Assembly: GCA_019634275.1 (NCBI GenBank)
Contig: JAHQVP010000333.1
Coordinates: 1 to 32,901, forward strand
Length of the DNA: 32,901 nucleotides
Direction: 5' to 3'
Origin: Saprospiraceae bacterium
GTDB lineage: Bacteria > Bacteroidota > Bacteroidia > Chitinophagales > Saprospiraceae
Position 1 is the stretch's first letter. Each line of letters opens with the position of its first letter. Both the position numbers and the translations under genes were made by a program. A model generated the notes under the pieces. The model searched no databases and was not told the origin of the DNA. It saw nothing but the letters and a program-made list of their open reading frames with translations. Positions 24,696 to 32,901 of this stretch are shown one piece after another.

Positions 24696-24778
24696 GGGGG
24701 CGCGCCGGAGTTGGAGAGCCGGGGCAGACTGTAAATCTGTTGTCTACGACTGAGTAGGTTCGAATCCTACCGCCCCCA
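24696..24778 (+). tRNA. tRNA-Tyr (anticodon GUA)
   Basis: An 83-base tRNA with a long variable arm. Acceptor strands GGGGGCG and CGCCCCC pair fully. The anticodon stem GCAGA/TCTGT closes loop CTGTAAA with anticodon GTA. The T loop is TTCGAAT and the discriminator is A, both as expected for bacterial tRNA-Tyr. CCA is not encoded. Confidence 0.96.
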
Positions 24779-24780
24779 CG

Positions 24781-24803
24781 ATTGGGTGTGAGTGTGAGTG
24801 TGG
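24781..24803 (+). repeat. GT-rich tract after tRNA-Tyr, complementary to CA tracts downstream
   Basis: A run of GTGTGAG-type repeats just after the tRNA-Tyr 3' end. Positions 24783-24803 are the exact reverse complement of 26700-26720, in the tRNA-Trp leader. Its core also pairs with the CA tract before tRNA-Gly at 24960-24976 (15 of 17 positions). Confidence 0.8.
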
Positions 24804-24957
24804 ACAGGGGTGTGAGGATGAGTAAGGAGCAGAGTGTGTTGTCGTACCAGATACGAGATCCAACCAAACTCCTACAAAAAATGCATTGACCACCACACAC
24901 CAGGCACAAGTCACACCACTCGTCCTCAAGCACACACCAAGCAGCGAAGCTGTTTGA

Positions 24958-24977
24958 CCACACGCACACACACACCT
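24958..24977 (+). repeat. CA-rich leader repeat before tRNA-Gly
   Basis: CCACACGCACACACA, followed by further CA repeats, ends four bases before the tRNA-Gly gene. The same 15 bases occur just before tRNA-Thr(GGU) at 25184, and a related tract lies before tRNA-Trp. Confidence 0.8.
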
Positions 24978-24981
24978 AATT

Positions 24982-25054
24982 GCGGGCGTAGCTCAGTTGG
25001 TAGAGCATCAGCCTTCCAAGCTGAGGGTCGTGGGTTCGAGTCTCATCGCCCGCT
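24982..25054 (+). tRNA. tRNA-Gly (anticodon UCC)
   Basis: A 73-base cloverleaf. Acceptor strands GCGGGCG and CGCCCGC pair fully. Anticodon stem TCAGC/GCTGA closes loop CTTCCAA, giving anticodon TCC. The T loop is TTCGAGT, the discriminator is T and CCA is not encoded. Confidence 0.96.
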
Positions 25055-25062
25055 CTGATATG

Positions 25063-25104
25063 CAGGGAGTTTCATTTGACCGAAAAAGTTCGGAATTGTC
25101 CCTG
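25063..25104 (+). other. Nested hairpin between tRNA-Gly and tRNA-Thr
   Basis: Outer strands CAGGGA (25063-25068) and TCCCTG (25099-25104) enclose an inner stem CCGAA/TTCGG with an AAAG loop (25080-25093). No T run follows, so a processing or folding element is more likely than a terminator. Confidence 0.45.
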
Positions 25105-25183
25105 TTGATTGTTTGAAAATTGGCAAACTGATCGATTGAAGTATGTATTGTGAACTTCATTCGTCATACACTCACACTTATCC

Positions 25184-25199
25184 CCACACGCACACACAG
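25184..25199 (+). repeat. CA-rich leader repeat before tRNA-Thr(GGU)
   Basis: CCACACGCACACACAG, sharing its first 15 bases with the tRNA-Gly leader at 24958. It ends two bases before the mature tRNA 5' end. A related CACTCACAC stretch lies about 15 bases farther upstream. Confidence 0.8.
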
Positions 25200-25201
25200 T
25201 T

Positions 25202-25273
<72 letters not shown>

Positions 25274-25345
25274 CCCATGCTTTGAAAAAGTTTGAAGCAG
25301 TGCTTGAAAAGAATATTTATCCATGTCAACTCCATATAAGGGTTG

Positions 25346-25373
25346 AGCCTTCTCTGGCAGGCAGAGGCTTTTT
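25346..25373 (+). terminator. Hairpin with T run between the tRNA cluster and tuf
   Basis: AGCCT-T-CT pairs with AGAGGCT (one bulged T), and TTTTT overlaps the end of the stem. It lies about 90 bases before the tuf start codon. It may lower read-through from the tRNAs into tuf or mark an RNA-processing point. No convincing separate tuf promoter was found after it. Confidence 0.55.
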
Positions 25374-25459
25374 GCTTCTCATTGGTCTTACCCGATATAG
25401 GGAATTGATGTTTTTAAATTATAGTAGGTAACTTCTTAACAACGTAAAATTACTGTCCG

Positions 25460-26656
25460 ATGGCAAAGGAAACTTTTGAAAGGAATAAACCGCACCTGAA
25501 TGTAGGTACGATTGGTCACGTTGACCACGGTAAGACCACGCTGACGGCTGCCATCACGTATGTGCTGTCCGGCGACGGCTTGGCTGAGAAAATGGATTAT
25601 GATTCGATCGATGCTGCTCCAGAAGAGAAAGAACGAGGAATCACGATAAATACAGCTCACGTAGAATACGAGACTTCGAATCGCCACTACGCACACGTTG
25701 ACTGTCCTGGTCACGCTGACTATGTTAAGAATATGGTTACGGGTGCTGCTCAGATGGATGGTGCGATTCTGGTAGTTGCAGCTACCGACGGACCCATGCC
25801 TCAGACAAGAGAGCACATCTTGCTGGCTCGTCAGGTAGGCGTTCCACAGATCGTAGTATTCATGAACAAGGTTGATCTTGTAGATGATGAGGAAATGCTA
25901 GAACTGGTTGAAATGGAAGTTCGTGAACTTCTTGATCAGTATGAGTTTGATGGAGACAATATCTCTATTATCCAGGGTTCTGCACTGAAAGCATTGGAAG
26001 GTGACGCTGGTGCTCAGCAAGCCATTAAAGATCTTATGGCAGCTGTGGATGCTGACATTCCAGAGCCTGTGCGTTTGGTTGATAAACCATTCCTGATGCC
26101 TATTGAAGATGTTTTCTCCATTACAGGTCGTGGTACGGTTGCTACAGGCCGAATCGAGCGCGGTGTAATTAACACCAGTGATGGAGTGGAGATTGTAGGT
26201 ATGATGGCTGAAGGAGAAAAGCCATTGACTTCAGTAGTAACGGGAGTAGAAATGTTCCGTAAGATTTTGGATCGGGGTGAAGCTGGTGACAATGCTGGAT
26301 TGCTCTTGAGAGGAATTGATAAGGAAGCCATCAAGCGAGGTATGGTTATCTGTGCTCCGGGCTCTGTAAAGCCGCATAAGAAATTTAAGTGTGAGGTATA
26401 TGTCCTCGGAAAGGATGAAGGTGGTCGTCATACGCCATTCTTCAATGGATATCGTCCTCAGTTCTATTTCCGTACCACTGATGTAACGGGTGATGTGAAG
26501 TTGCCGGAGAACATTGAGATGGTGATGCCTGGTGATAACGTTGCCTTGGAAGTATCCCTGATTAACTCCATTGCAATGGAGAAAGGACTGCGATTTGCGA
26601 TTCGCGAAGGCGGACGTACCGTAGGTGCCGGTCAGGTTACGGAAATTATCGAGTAA
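25460..26656 (+). CDS. tuf: Elongation factor Tu
   Basis: A 398-residue GTPase that delivers aminoacyl-tRNA to the ribosome. All G motifs are present: GHVDHGKT (residues 19-26), RGITI in switch I, DCPGH, NKVD and SALKAL. Domains 2 and 3 ([33 protein letters not shown]) are intact to the usual C-terminus. The ATG start gives [14 protein letters not shown], typical for Bacteroidota. It lies between the Thr and Trp tRNAs, the standard order for the phylum. A stem-loop directly follows the stop codon. Confidence 0.99.
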   Translation: MAKETFERNKPHLNVGTIGHVDHGKTTLTAAITYVLSGDGLAEKMDYDSIDAAPEEKERGITINTAHVEYETSNRHYAHVDCPGHADYVKNMVTGAAQMDGAILVVAATDGPMPQTREHILLARQVGVPQIVVFMNKVDLVDDEEMLELVEMEVRELLDQYEFDGDNISIIQGSALKALEGDAGAQQAIKDLMAAVDADIPEPVRLVDKPFLMPIEDVFSITGRGTVATGRIERGVINTSDGVEIVGMMAEGEKPLTSVVTGVEMFRKILDRGEAGDNAGLLLRGIDKEAIKRGMVICAPGSVKPHKKFKCEVYVLGKDEGGRHTPFFNGYRPQFYFRTTDVTGDVKLPENIEMVMPGDNVALEVSLINSIAMEKGLRFAIREGGRTVGAGQVTEIIE

Positions 26657-26667
26657 ATAACAGTGGA

Positions 26668-26700
26668 GTGGGTGTGAGTGATACAAATTCTCACACCCAC
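26668..26700 (+). other. Perfect 11-bp stem-loop after tuf
   Basis: GTGGGTGTGAG pairs perfectly with CTCACACCCAC across an 11-base loop, beginning 12 bases after the tuf stop. No T run follows; the CA-rich tRNA-Trp leader does. It probably protects or defines the tuf mRNA 3' end or guides processing of the tRNA-Trp precursor. Confidence 0.6.
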
Positions 26701-26735
26701 CACACTCACACTCACACCCACACTCACACCCAATT
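26690..26735 (+). repeat. CA-rich leader repeat before tRNA-Trp
   Basis: An array of CACACTCACACCC-like units ending at the tRNA-Trp 5' end. Positions 26700-26720 are the exact reverse complement of 24783-24803. The sequence belongs to the same family as the CA tracts before tRNA-Gly and tRNA-Thr(GGU). Confidence 0.8.
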
Positions 26736-26808
26736 ACGGGCATAGCTCAATTGGTAGAGCGACGGTCTCCAAAACCGTAGGCTGAGGGTTCAAGTCCTTC
26801 TGCCCGTG
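26736..26808 (+). tRNA. tRNA-Trp (anticodon CCA)
   Basis: A 73-base cloverleaf. Acceptor strands ACGGGCA and TGCCCGT pair fully. Anticodon stem ACGGT/ACCGT closes loop CTCCAAA, giving anticodon CCA. Discriminator G73 is the expected Trp identity base. The 3'-terminal CCA is not encoded. secE starts 37 bases downstream. Confidence 0.97.
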
Positions 26809-26845
26809 CTTAGAGATCGAGGTTGAAGGATTAAATTGATGAATT

Positions 26846-27034
26846 ATGGAAGGCATCGTCAACAGCATCAGAGAAAGCTACAACGAACTGGTAAATAAGG
26901 TGAGCTGGCCCACCTGGCCAAATCTACAGAGCAGTACCATTCTGGTATTGGTTGCTTCTCTGATCATTGCTTTTCTTGTCTTCTTGATGGATACCGTTTC
27001 AAAACAAGTAGTGAATCTCATCTATGGAATCTGA
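26846..27034 (+). CDS. secE: Preprotein translocase subunit SecE
   Basis: A 62-residue single-helix SecE of the short bacterial type. The amphipathic N-terminal part ([18 protein letters not shown]) carries the conserved KVSWP motif, followed by one membrane helix (about residues 30-52). It clamps SecY in the inner-membrane protein-export channel. Its 3' end overlaps nusG by 11 bases, suggesting coupled translation. Position before nusG and rplK is near-universal in bacteria. Confidence 0.97.
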   Translation: MEGIVNSIRESYNELVNKVSWPTWPNLQSSTILVLVASLIIAFLVFLMDTVSKQVVNLIYGI

Positions 27035-27593
27035 GGAACTCATCGTATCCGAAGACAGCCGCTGGTACTCACTGCGGGTCATCAGCGGCAAGGAACGAAA
27101 GCTTAAGGAGCGGATTGAACTGGAAGTCCGACGATCAGGATGGAGTGATATCATTACTCAGGTGGTAGTCCCTACGGAAAAGGTGTATAAAATCAGAAAC
27201 GGAAAGAAGGTCATTCAAGAACGAAACATTCTTCCGGGATACATCCTAGTCGAAGCGCTGCCAGAGAAGCTGACAGGGGAGATGATTCAGTCGATCGCAG
27301 GAATGACGAATGTGATCAATTTTTTGGGAGGGAACGCTCCGATTCCCATGAGACAGTCTGAGGCCAACCGAATGTTAGGCAAGGCAGATGATTCCCAGGA
27401 TGGTGAAGAGATCATGATCGAGCCATTCATCGAAGGAGAAACAGTGAAAGTAATTGATGGACCCTTTAACAATTTTGTGGGCGACATCAAGGAGGTCAAC
27501 GAAGAGAAGAAGAAGCTTAAGGTAATTGTAAAGATTTTCGGACGTGGAACTGAAGTGGAACTAAACTTCATGCAAGTCGAGAAACAAACGTAG
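27024..27593 (+). CDS. nusG: Transcription elongation/antitermination factor NusG
   Basis: A 189-residue protein with an NGN domain (about 10-115: [30 protein letters not shown]) and a C-terminal KOW domain (about 135-170: [21 protein letters not shown]). It binds RNA polymerase to reduce pausing and links it to Rho or the ribosome. The ATG lies inside the end of secE. rplK follows after eight bases. Length is normal for Bacteroidota. Confidence 0.98.
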   Translation: MESEELIVSEDSRWYSLRVISGKERKLKERIELEVRRSGWSDIITQVVVPTEKVYKIRNGKKVIQERNILPGYILVEALPEKLTGEMIQSIAGMTNVINFLGGNAPIPMRQSEANRMLGKADDSQDGEEIMIEPFIEGETVKVIDGPFNNFVGDIKEVNEEKKKLKVIVKIFGRGTEVELNFMQVEKQT

Positions 27594-27601
27594 CAGAAAG
27601 A

Positions 27602-28054
27602 ATGGCTAAAGAGGTCGAAACTAAACTAAAACTGCAGGTACGTGGAGGGCAGGCAAATCCTGCTCCACCGGTTGGCCCGGCACTTGGTGCTAAGGGGGTA
27701 AACATCATGGAATTTTGCAAGCGCTTCAATGGGCGTACGCAAGATTCGATGGGAAAAGTTATCCCAGTGGTCATCACGGTCTATAAGGATAAGTCGTTTG
27801 ACTTTATTCTCAAGACTCCCCCAGCAGCCGTCCAGCTCCTGGAGGCATCAAAACTTAAGAAGGGATCACCGGAATCAAACCGCGTCAAAGTGGGAAAGGT
27901 GACTTGGGATCAAGTACGCACCATCGCAGAGGATAAGATGGTTGATCTTAATGCATTTAAGATCGAATCAGCCATGAGGATGGTGGCAGGCACAGCAAGG
28001 AGCATGGGCCTTAATGTGATCGGGGAAAAACCCTGGTCAGACGAAGAAGAGTAA
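27602..28054 (+). CDS. rplK: 50S ribosomal protein L11
   Basis: A 150-residue L11. The N-terminal domain shows [19 protein letters not shown], the conserved proline-rich helix involved in thiopeptide response and stringent-factor activation. The C-terminal 23S rRNA-binding domain contains [10 protein letters not shown] and [10 protein letters not shown]. It forms the GTPase-associated centre with L10 and L7/L12, encoded downstream in the same operon. Confidence 0.98.
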   Translation: MAKEVETKLKLQVRGGQANPAPPVGPALGAKGVNIMEFCKRFNGRTQDSMGKVIPVVITVYKDKSFDFILKTPPAAVQLLEASKLKKGSPESNRVKVGKVTWDQVRTIAEDKMVDLNAFKIESAMRMVAGTARSMGLNVIGEKPWSDEEE

Positions 28055-28106
28055 ACAATTGTGTAGGGAGTCTCTCTAAAAAGGGACGTCAGAACCTCGA
28101 ATTATT

Positions 28107-28796
28107 ATGGCAAAATTAAGCAAGAAACGTAAGGCCGTCGAACAACTTATCGATAGGGATCATTTGTACCCCTTAGATGAAGCGATGGCAAAAGTAAAAG
28201 AAGTCAATACGGCATCATTTGATGCATCGGTTGATCTCCATATCCGTCTTGGGGTAGATCCCCGTAAAGCGGATCAGGCCATCCGTGGATCCGTGACTCT
28301 CCCGCATGGGACTGGAAAGGACAAGCGTGTATTGGTATTGTGCACACCCGACAAGGAGGCGGAGGCCACTGAGGCAGGAGCTGATTATGTAGGCCTTGAT
28401 GAGTTGCTGACCAAAATCAAGGGAGGCTGGATGGATTTTGATGTGGTGATTGCCGCACCTACAGTTATGGCAAAAGTTGGCCAGATTGGTAGGATTTTAG
28501 GACCACGAGGACTCATGCCCAATCCTAAGACGGGTACCGTCACGATGGATATAGCAAACGCAGTGAAGGAAGTTAAATCCGGGAAAATTTCTTTTCGGGT
28601 AGACAAATTTGGGATCATCCATTCCCCGGTTGGTCGTGTGTCATTTTCAGCCGATAAGCTTACTGACAATGCACAGGAACTGCTGGATACCCTTAATCGA
28701 ATGAAGCCTTCTTCAAGCAAGGGAACGTACATGAAGTCGGTGACGGTGGCAAGTACCATGAGCCCGGGCGTCAAAGTGGAACCAAAACATAGCTAA
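28107..28796 (+). CDS. rplA: 50S ribosomal protein L1
   Basis: A 229-residue L1 with the typical two-domain pattern: [23 protein letters not shown], then [16 protein letters not shown] and [18 protein letters not shown]. It forms the mobile L1 stalk for E-site tRNA release. In many bacteria L1 also represses the rplK-rplA mRNA; the 52-base rplK-rplA gap here shows no obvious copy of its rRNA site. Length and start are normal. Confidence 0.98.
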   Translation: MAKLSKKRKAVEQLIDRDHLYPLDEAMAKVKEVNTASFDASVDLHIRLGVDPRKADQAIRGSVTLPHGTGKDKRVLVLCTPDKEAEATEAGADYVGLDELLTKIKGGWMDFDVVIAAPTVMAKVGQIGRILGPRGLMPNPKTGTVTMDIANAVKEVKSGKISFRVDKFGIIHSPVGRVSFSADKLTDNAQELLDTLNRMKPSSSKGTYMKSVTVASTMSPGVKVEPKHS

Positions 28797-28817
28797 CCTC
28801 ACTAGAAGAATAAGGAA

Positions 28818-29396
28818 ATGACCAGAACGGAAAAAAGAAAAGAAGTAAAGAGGTTATCGAAGAAGTTCGATAAAAGCCCCTTCTTCTACCTCACAGATTC
28901 TTCAGAGCTTTCTGTTGCACAAGTCAATAAGCTTAGAGGTTTGTGTTTTGAGAAAGGGGTAGAAATGAAAGTGGTAAAAAACACTTTGGCAATTAAGGCA
29001 ATGGAAACACTGGACGCAGATCGAAATTTCGGCGAGTTGTTCGGTGCCTTGAAAGGCCCTACTGCTATTTTGTTTACCGAGACCGCTAATGTGCCAGCGA
29101 AAATCATTAAGGAATTTCGCAAAGACAATGAAAAACCGATTCTTAAGGCAGCATACATCGATAGCAGTATCTACCATGGCGACGATCAAGTAGATAACCT
29201 AGCAGCCTTAAAATCAAAAGATGAACTCATTGGAGAGATCATTTCTCTGCTGGAAGGGCCCATTCAAGGGGTTGTCTCAGCTATCAGTTCCGGAGAATCT
29301 ACCATTGGCAGCTTAGTTGCAGCCTTAGGCGATCGAAGCGAGGATTGGACTCCTCCTGCAGTGTCAGCGACTTCGGCACAAGACGAAGAACAATAA
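28818..29396 (+). CDS. rplJ: 50S ribosomal protein L10
   Basis: A 192-residue L10, starting MTRTEKRKEVKRLSKKF. The rRNA-binding domain has the conserved KVVKNTLAIKAM and LKGPTAILF patterns. The C-terminal helix that anchors L7/L12 dimers follows (LVAALGDRSE). A polar, acidic tail (DWTPPAVSATSAQDEEQ) makes it somewhat longer than many L10 proteins. The spacing after rplA is 21 bases, leaving no room for a long autoregulatory leader like that of E. coli. Confidence 0.97.
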   Translation: MTRTEKRKEVKRLSKKFDKSPFFYLTDSSELSVAQVNKLRGLCFEKGVEMKVVKNTLAIKAMETLDADRNFGELFGALKGPTAILFTETANVPAKIIKEFRKDNEKPILKAAYIDSSIYHGDDQVDNLAALKSKDELIGEIISLLEGPIQGVVSAISSGESTIGSLVAALGDRSEDWTPPAVSATSAQDEEQ

Positions 29397-29409
29397 TTTG
29401 GCTTCCACT

Positions 29410-29425
29410 ATGTGCTTCGGCACAT
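29410..29425 (+). other. UUCG-capped hairpin between rplJ and rplL
   Basis: ATGTGC and GCACAT form a perfect six-bp stem with a TTCG loop closed by C-G, an especially stable tetraloop. It begins 13 bases after the rplJ stop. Without a T run it is not a terminator. It may stabilise rplL mRNA or slow RNA decay, helping make more L7/L12 than L10. Confidence 0.5.
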
Positions 29426-29463
29426 TGATTGAATAAATTCTATCAAAATTAAAAACATTAGAA

Positions 29464-29847
29464 ATGGCAGATATAAATGCTATAGCAGAACAGCTCGTAA
29501 GCCTTACGATTAAGGAGGCACAAGAGTTGAAGGATGTACTTAAGGAGCAGTACGGCATCGAGCCAGCTGCTGCTGCTGTTGCTGTTGCAGCCGCTCCCGG
29601 TGCTGCCGGAGGCGATGGAGGAGCAGCAGAAGAGAAAACGGAGTTTGACGTGATGTTGAATTCTGCTGGTGCGTCTAAACTAAAAGTCGTTAAAGAGGTT
29701 AAAACTCTCTTAGGCATCGGCTTGAAAGACGCCAAAGATTTAGTTGATAATGCTCCTTCTGCAATTAAGGAAGGTGCTCCCAAAGATGAAGCAGAGAGCA
29801 TAAAATCTGCTTTGGAGGCAGTTGGTGCCGAAGTTGAACTCAAGTAA
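29464..29847 (+). CDS. rplL: 50S ribosomal protein L7/L12
   Basis: A 127-residue L7/L12. The N-terminal dimerisation helix pair ([20 protein letters not shown]) is followed by an Ala-rich hinge ([16 protein letters not shown]) and the factor-binding domain ([33 protein letters not shown]). It is the multi-copy stalk protein that recruits EF-Tu, EF-G and other GTPases. The gap from rplJ is 67 bases and contains a UUCG hairpin. Confidence 0.98.
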   Translation: MADINAIAEQLVSLTIKEAQELKDVLKEQYGIEPAAAAVAVAAAPGAAGGDGGAAEEKTEFDVMLNSAGASKLKVVKEVKTLLGIGLKDAKDLVDNAPSAIKEGAPKDEAESIKSALEAVGAEVELK

Positions 29848-29907
29848 GACTGAATTCTCACTTCGACGCTACACTGAAGCATTACACTAAATAAACAAAC
29901 AGATTAT

Positions 29908-29937
29908 GGCTTGATCCGATTTCAATCGGGTCAAGCC
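29908..29937 (+). other. Strong stem-loop between rplL and rpoB
   Basis: GGCTTGATCCGAT pairs with ATCGGGTCAAGCC around a TTCA loop, a 13-bp stem with one G-U pair. Only TATCG follows, so it is not a typical intrinsic terminator. Its place matches the rplL-rpoB attenuator and RNase III site of E. coli, so a role in keeping RNA polymerase expression below ribosomal protein expression is likely by analogy. Confidence 0.65.
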
Positions 29938-29999
29938 TATCGTCGTTAAAGAACGCCGAATTGATCCAGGCTGGATCTTCAACTTCTAAATTAATTCGA

Positions 30000-32901
30000 A
30001 TGGCCAAAAGTGCATTGAAGAAATCCAAGAACCCCAGAGTAAACTTTGGCAAGATTACACTGGCTTCCGACTATCCTGATCTGCTCGAAATTCAGATCAA
30101 ATCTTTCAAAGAGTTTTTCCAGTTGGAAACAACTCCTGAGAATCGAGGAAACGAAGGATTGTATCGTGTTTTTCAAGAAAATTTCCCCATCACGGATGCG
30201 CGTAACATATTTGTGCTGGAGTTTCTGGATTACTTTGTTGATCCCCCTCGATATACGATCAGTGAGTGTATGCAACGAGGCCTGACCTACAGTGTACCAC
30301 TGAAGGCAAAGCTGAGGCTCTCCTGTAACGACGAGGAACATGTAGATTTTCAGACCATCGTACAGGATGTATTTCTTGGAAACATCCCATACATGACGCC
30401 CAAGGGGACATTCGTAATCAATGGTGCAGAGCGCGTTATCGTATCGCAGTTGCATCGTTCTCCTGGCGTATTTTTCTCGCAAAGCTTTCACCCAAACGGG
30501 ACAAAAATATACTCCGCTCGAGTCATTCCTTTCAAAGGGGCTTGGATGGAATTTGCAACGGATATTAATTCTGTGATGTACGCGTACATCGATCGTAAGA
30601 AGAAATTTCCTGTCACAACGCTGCTAAGAGCCATCGGATATGATTCCGACAAAGAAATCCTCGAGCTCTTTGGTCTGTCTGAAGAGATTAAGGTGACCAA
30701 AGCCAAACTCAAGAAGGCCATTGGCAGAAAACTCGCCGCAAGAGTTTTGCGTAAATGGGTAGAAGATTTCGTTGATGAGGATACCGGAGAGGTTGTATCC
30801 ATTGAGCGCAATGAGATCATTCTTGAACGTGACATCGTGCTCGATGAGGAGAACATTGAAGCCATTTTGGAAGCCGAAATTCAAGACATCATCCTTCAAA
30901 AGGAAGACATCGATGAAGATTATTCCATCATCTACAACACGCTCCAAAAAGATGTATCCAGCTCTGAGATAGAGGCTGTACAGCACATCTATCGCCAACT
31001 TAGAGGAACCGATCCACCAGATGAGGAAACGGCTCGTGGCATAATTGACAAGTTATTTTTCTCGGATAAGCGATACAATCTGGGGGAAGTTGGGCGCTAT
31101 AAGATCAACCGGAAATTAGGCTTGGACATTGACGAAGAGACCCTAATCTTGACAAAGGAAGACATCATTCGCATTGTCACATACCTGATCAGTCTGACCA
31201 ATCAGAAAGCAGAGCTGGATGACATCGATCACCTCAGCAATCGACGGGTACGCACAGTGGGAGAGCAATTGTATGCCCAGTTCGGAGTCGGACTGGCGCG
31301 TATGGCACGTACCATCCGTGAACGCATGAACGTCCGTGACAATGAAGTCTTTACGCCGATTGATTTGATTAATGCAAGAACGCTTTCTTCAGTGATCAAT
31401 TCTTTCTTCGGAACCAGTCAGCTTTCTCAATTCCTGGACCAAACCAATCCACTGTCTGAGATCACACACAAGCGAAGGATTTCGGCACTAGGACCAGGTG
31501 GACTATCACGTGAAAGAGCAGGCTTTGAGGTACGTGACGTGCACTATTCGCACTATGGTAGGCTTTGTACCATCGAGACCCCGGAAGGACCCAATATTGG
31601 TCTCATCTCAACCTTGTGCGTACACGCGAAGGTGAATAAGATGGGATTCCTGGAAACGCCATACCGTCGGGTTAAGAAAGGGAAGCTGGACATTCGATCA
31701 GAAGCAGAATATCTCAGTGCAGAGGGAGAAGATTTTAAGAAGATCGCGCAGGCAAATGCCGAGGTCGATAAGAAAGGAGTATTTCAATCCGATCGAATCA
31801 AGTGTCGGGAGCACGGTGACTTCCCTGTCTTGGCACCTGAGGAAATCGAGTACATGGATGTAGCGCCTAATCAGATTGTGGGCGTGTCTGCATCACTGAT
31901 TCCGTTCTTAGAAAATGATGATGCAAACCGAGCCCTGATGGGATCAAACATGCAACGTCAAGCGGTACCATTGCTGAAACCATCGTCACCCATTGTGGGG
32001 ACAGGGCTGGAAGCCACAGTGGCGCAAGACTCCCGAATGTTGATCAATGCAGAAGGAGAGGGAATCATCGAATATGTTGATGCAGATAAAATCATCATCA
32101 AATATGACCGGACGGAGGAGGATCAATTGGTGTCTTTTGAAGACAACATGAAGACGTATGATCTGATTAAGTTTCGTCGTACCAATCAAGGTACTTGCAT
32201 TAATCTAAAACCGATTGTACGCAAGGGCCAGCGTGTCCATCACGGCATGATTTTGTGTGACGGCTATGCCACGGAGAAGGGAGAATTGGCCCTCGGCCAA
32301 AACCTCAAGGTGGCCTTTATGCCCTGGAAAGGGTACAATTTTGAAGATGCCATCGTACTATCTGAACGGGTCGTGCGAGAAGACATCTTTACCTCGATTC
32401 ACATTGAGCACTTCGAACTCGATGTGCGCGATACAAAATTGGGCGAAGAGGAACTCACCAATGACATTCCGAATGTCAGTGAAGAAGCCACTAAGGATTT
32501 GGACGAAAATGGCATTATTCGCGTAGGCGCATGGGTCAAAGAAGGGGATATCCTCATTGGAAAGATTACCCCTAAGGGAGAGTCTGATCCGACACCGGAA
32601 GAGAAGCTATTGCGGGCCATTTTCGGTGATAAGGCCGGCGATGTAAAGGATGCCTCGATGAAGGCCCCTCCTTCGAAAATGGGGGTTGTTATTGATAAGC
32701 AACTTTTCGCCAGAGCTAAAAAGGACAAGACCAAGAAGGCTCAGGAGAAGTCCTTGTTGAACAAACTGGAAGACTCCCATGCGATTGCGCTCAACGAGTT
32801 AAAGACGCTATTGGTGGATAAGCTTAAAGCATTGGTGAACAGCCGCGTGAGCGAAGGCATAAAGAGTATCTATAATGAAGAGATGGTCAAGAAGGGCATC
32901 A
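30000..32901 (+). CDS. rpoB: RNA polymerase beta subunit (5' part, runs off the window)
   Basis: The first 967 codons of RpoB, open to the window end. The start ATG at 30000 gives [20 protein letters not shown]. Conserved blocks include [19 protein letters not shown] and the rifampicin-region stretch [20 protein letters not shown] from residue 471, followed by [20 protein letters not shown] and [14 protein letters not shown]. The positions equal to E. coli D516, H526 and S531 are D480, H490 and S495, the usual rifampicin-sensitive residues. The active-site region [14 protein letters not shown] is also present. rpoC would be expected beyond the window. The leader from rplL is 152 bases and carries a strong hairpin. 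Confidence 0.98.
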   Translation, partial: MAKSALKKSKNPRVNFGKITLASDYPDLLEIQIKSFKEFFQLETTPENRGNEGLYRVFQENFPITDARNIFVLEFLDYFVDPPRYTISECMQRGLTYSVPLKAKLRLSCNDEEHVDFQTIVQDVFLGNIPYMTPKGTFVINGAERVIVSQLHRSPGVFFSQSFHPNGTKIYSARVIPFKGAWMEFATDINSVMYAYIDRKKKFPVTTLLRAIGYDSDKEILELFGLSEEIKVTKAKLKKAIGRKLAARVLRKWVEDFVDEDTGEVVSIERNEIILERDIVLDEENIEAILEAEIQDIILQKEDIDEDYSIIYNTLQKDVSSSEIEAVQHIYRQLRGTDPPDEETARGIIDKLFFSDKRYNLGEVGRYKINRKLGLDIDEETLILTKEDIIRIVTYLISLTNQKAELDDIDHLSNRRVRTVGEQLYAQFGVGLARMARTIRERMNVRDNEVFTPIDLINARTLSSVINSFFGTSQLSQFLDQTNPLSEITHKRRISALGPGGLSRERAGFEVRDVHYSHYGRLCTIETPEGPNIGLISTLCVHAKVNKMGFLETPYRRVKKGKLDIRSEAEYLSAEGEDFKKIAQANAEVDKKGVFQSDRIKCREHGDFPVLAPEEIEYMDVAPNQIVGVSASLIPFLENDDANRALMGSNMQRQAVPLLKPSSPIVGTGLEATVAQDSRMLINAEGEGIIEYVDADKIIIKYDRTEEDQLVSFEDNMKTYDLIKFRRTNQGTCINLKPIVRKGQRVHHGMILCDGYATEKGELALGQNLKVAFMPWKGYNFEDAIVLSERVVREDIFTSIHIEHFELDVRDTKLGEEELTNDIPNVSEEATKDLDENGIIRVGAWVKEGDILIGKITPKGESDPTPEEKLLRAIFGDKAGDVKDASMKAPPSKMGVVIDKQLFARAKKDKTKKAQEKSLLNKLEDSHAIALNELKTLLVDKLKALVNSRVSEGIKSIYNEEMVKKGI

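Larger units (their letters stand above)
24779..24981. other. Inter-tRNA spacer, GT-rich at its start and CA-rich at its end
   Basis: A 203-base spacer between tRNA-Tyr and tRNA-Gly. The first third is GT-rich and the last third CA-rich on the same strand, so in RNA the two ends can pair and loop out the middle. Open frames read on either strand here are low-complexity and not credible proteins. Confidence 0.6.

Noticed and set aside
24664-24975. Reverse-strand frames across the inter-tRNA spacer
   Set aside because: They read through the tRNA-Tyr gene and low-complexity GT/CA repeats; the proteins are compositionally odd and have no recognisable features.
24781-24976. CA/GT repeats as a CRISPR array
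   Set aside because: There are no regular repeat-spacer units of fixed length and no cas genes; the tracts are simple-sequence repeats.

Overview
The window looks like a chromosomal segment of a member of the Bacteroidota, most likely a free-living, secretion-rich lineage such as the Saprospiria or Cytophagia. The evidence is a SusC/SusD pair with a third lipoprotein, a probable type IX secretion (T9SS) sorting domain, many exported or lipid-anchored proteins, promoter elements of the Bacteroidota type (TAnnTTTG), few Shine-Dalgarno sequences, tRNA genes without encoded CCA, and the gene order tyrosine recombinase - tRNA cluster - tuf - tRNA-Trp - secE - nusG - rplKAJL - rpoB. The exact genus cannot be read from the sequence.

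Layout. Positions 1-470 hold the 3' end of a tRNA gene and a decayed repeat zone: the tRNA tail plus its terminator hairpin occur twice, 254 bp apart, with two tandem ~87 bp units between. Positions 469-13361 are accessory metabolism and envelope genes: a DMT-family transporter followed by an exported PHP-family phosphoesterase; a convergent secreted protein with a T9SS-like tail; a possible 39-residue membrane peptide and an MFS transporter; an S9 peptidase fused to an FGE/SUMF1-like domain; a penicillin-acylase family hydrolase translationally coupled to a small membrane protein; a class III nucleotide cyclase; an HtrA-type protease; and a basic secreted protein made of two similar halves on the opposite strand.

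Positions 13521-19718 are a polysaccharide- or peptide-utilisation style locus: promoter, SusC-type TonB-dependent porin, SusD-type lipoprotein, a third lipoprotein, then a strong terminator. A separately promoted 1103-residue lipoprotein with 14 FG-GAP/VCBS calcium-loop repeats around an ASPIC/UnbV domain follows (19937-23248), then a XerC/D-type recombinase (23282-24172).

Positions 24356-32901 are the core translation/transcription block. A strong Bacteroidota promoter precedes tRNA-Thr(UGU), tRNA-Tyr(GUA), tRNA-Gly(UCC), tRNA-Thr(GGU), tuf, tRNA-Trp(CCA), secE, nusG, rplK, rplA, rplJ, rplL and the first 967 codons of rpoB. Spacers carry hairpins and CA/GT-rich tracts that are repeated and mutually complementary, suggesting RNA-level processing or attenuation.

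No CRISPR array, transposase, phage gene or defence system is recognisable. The most unusual material is the inter-tRNA CA/GT repeat architecture, the duplicated tRNA tail at the left edge, the peptidase-FGE fusion and the apparent absence of a hibernation-factor gene between the recombinase and the tRNA cluster.
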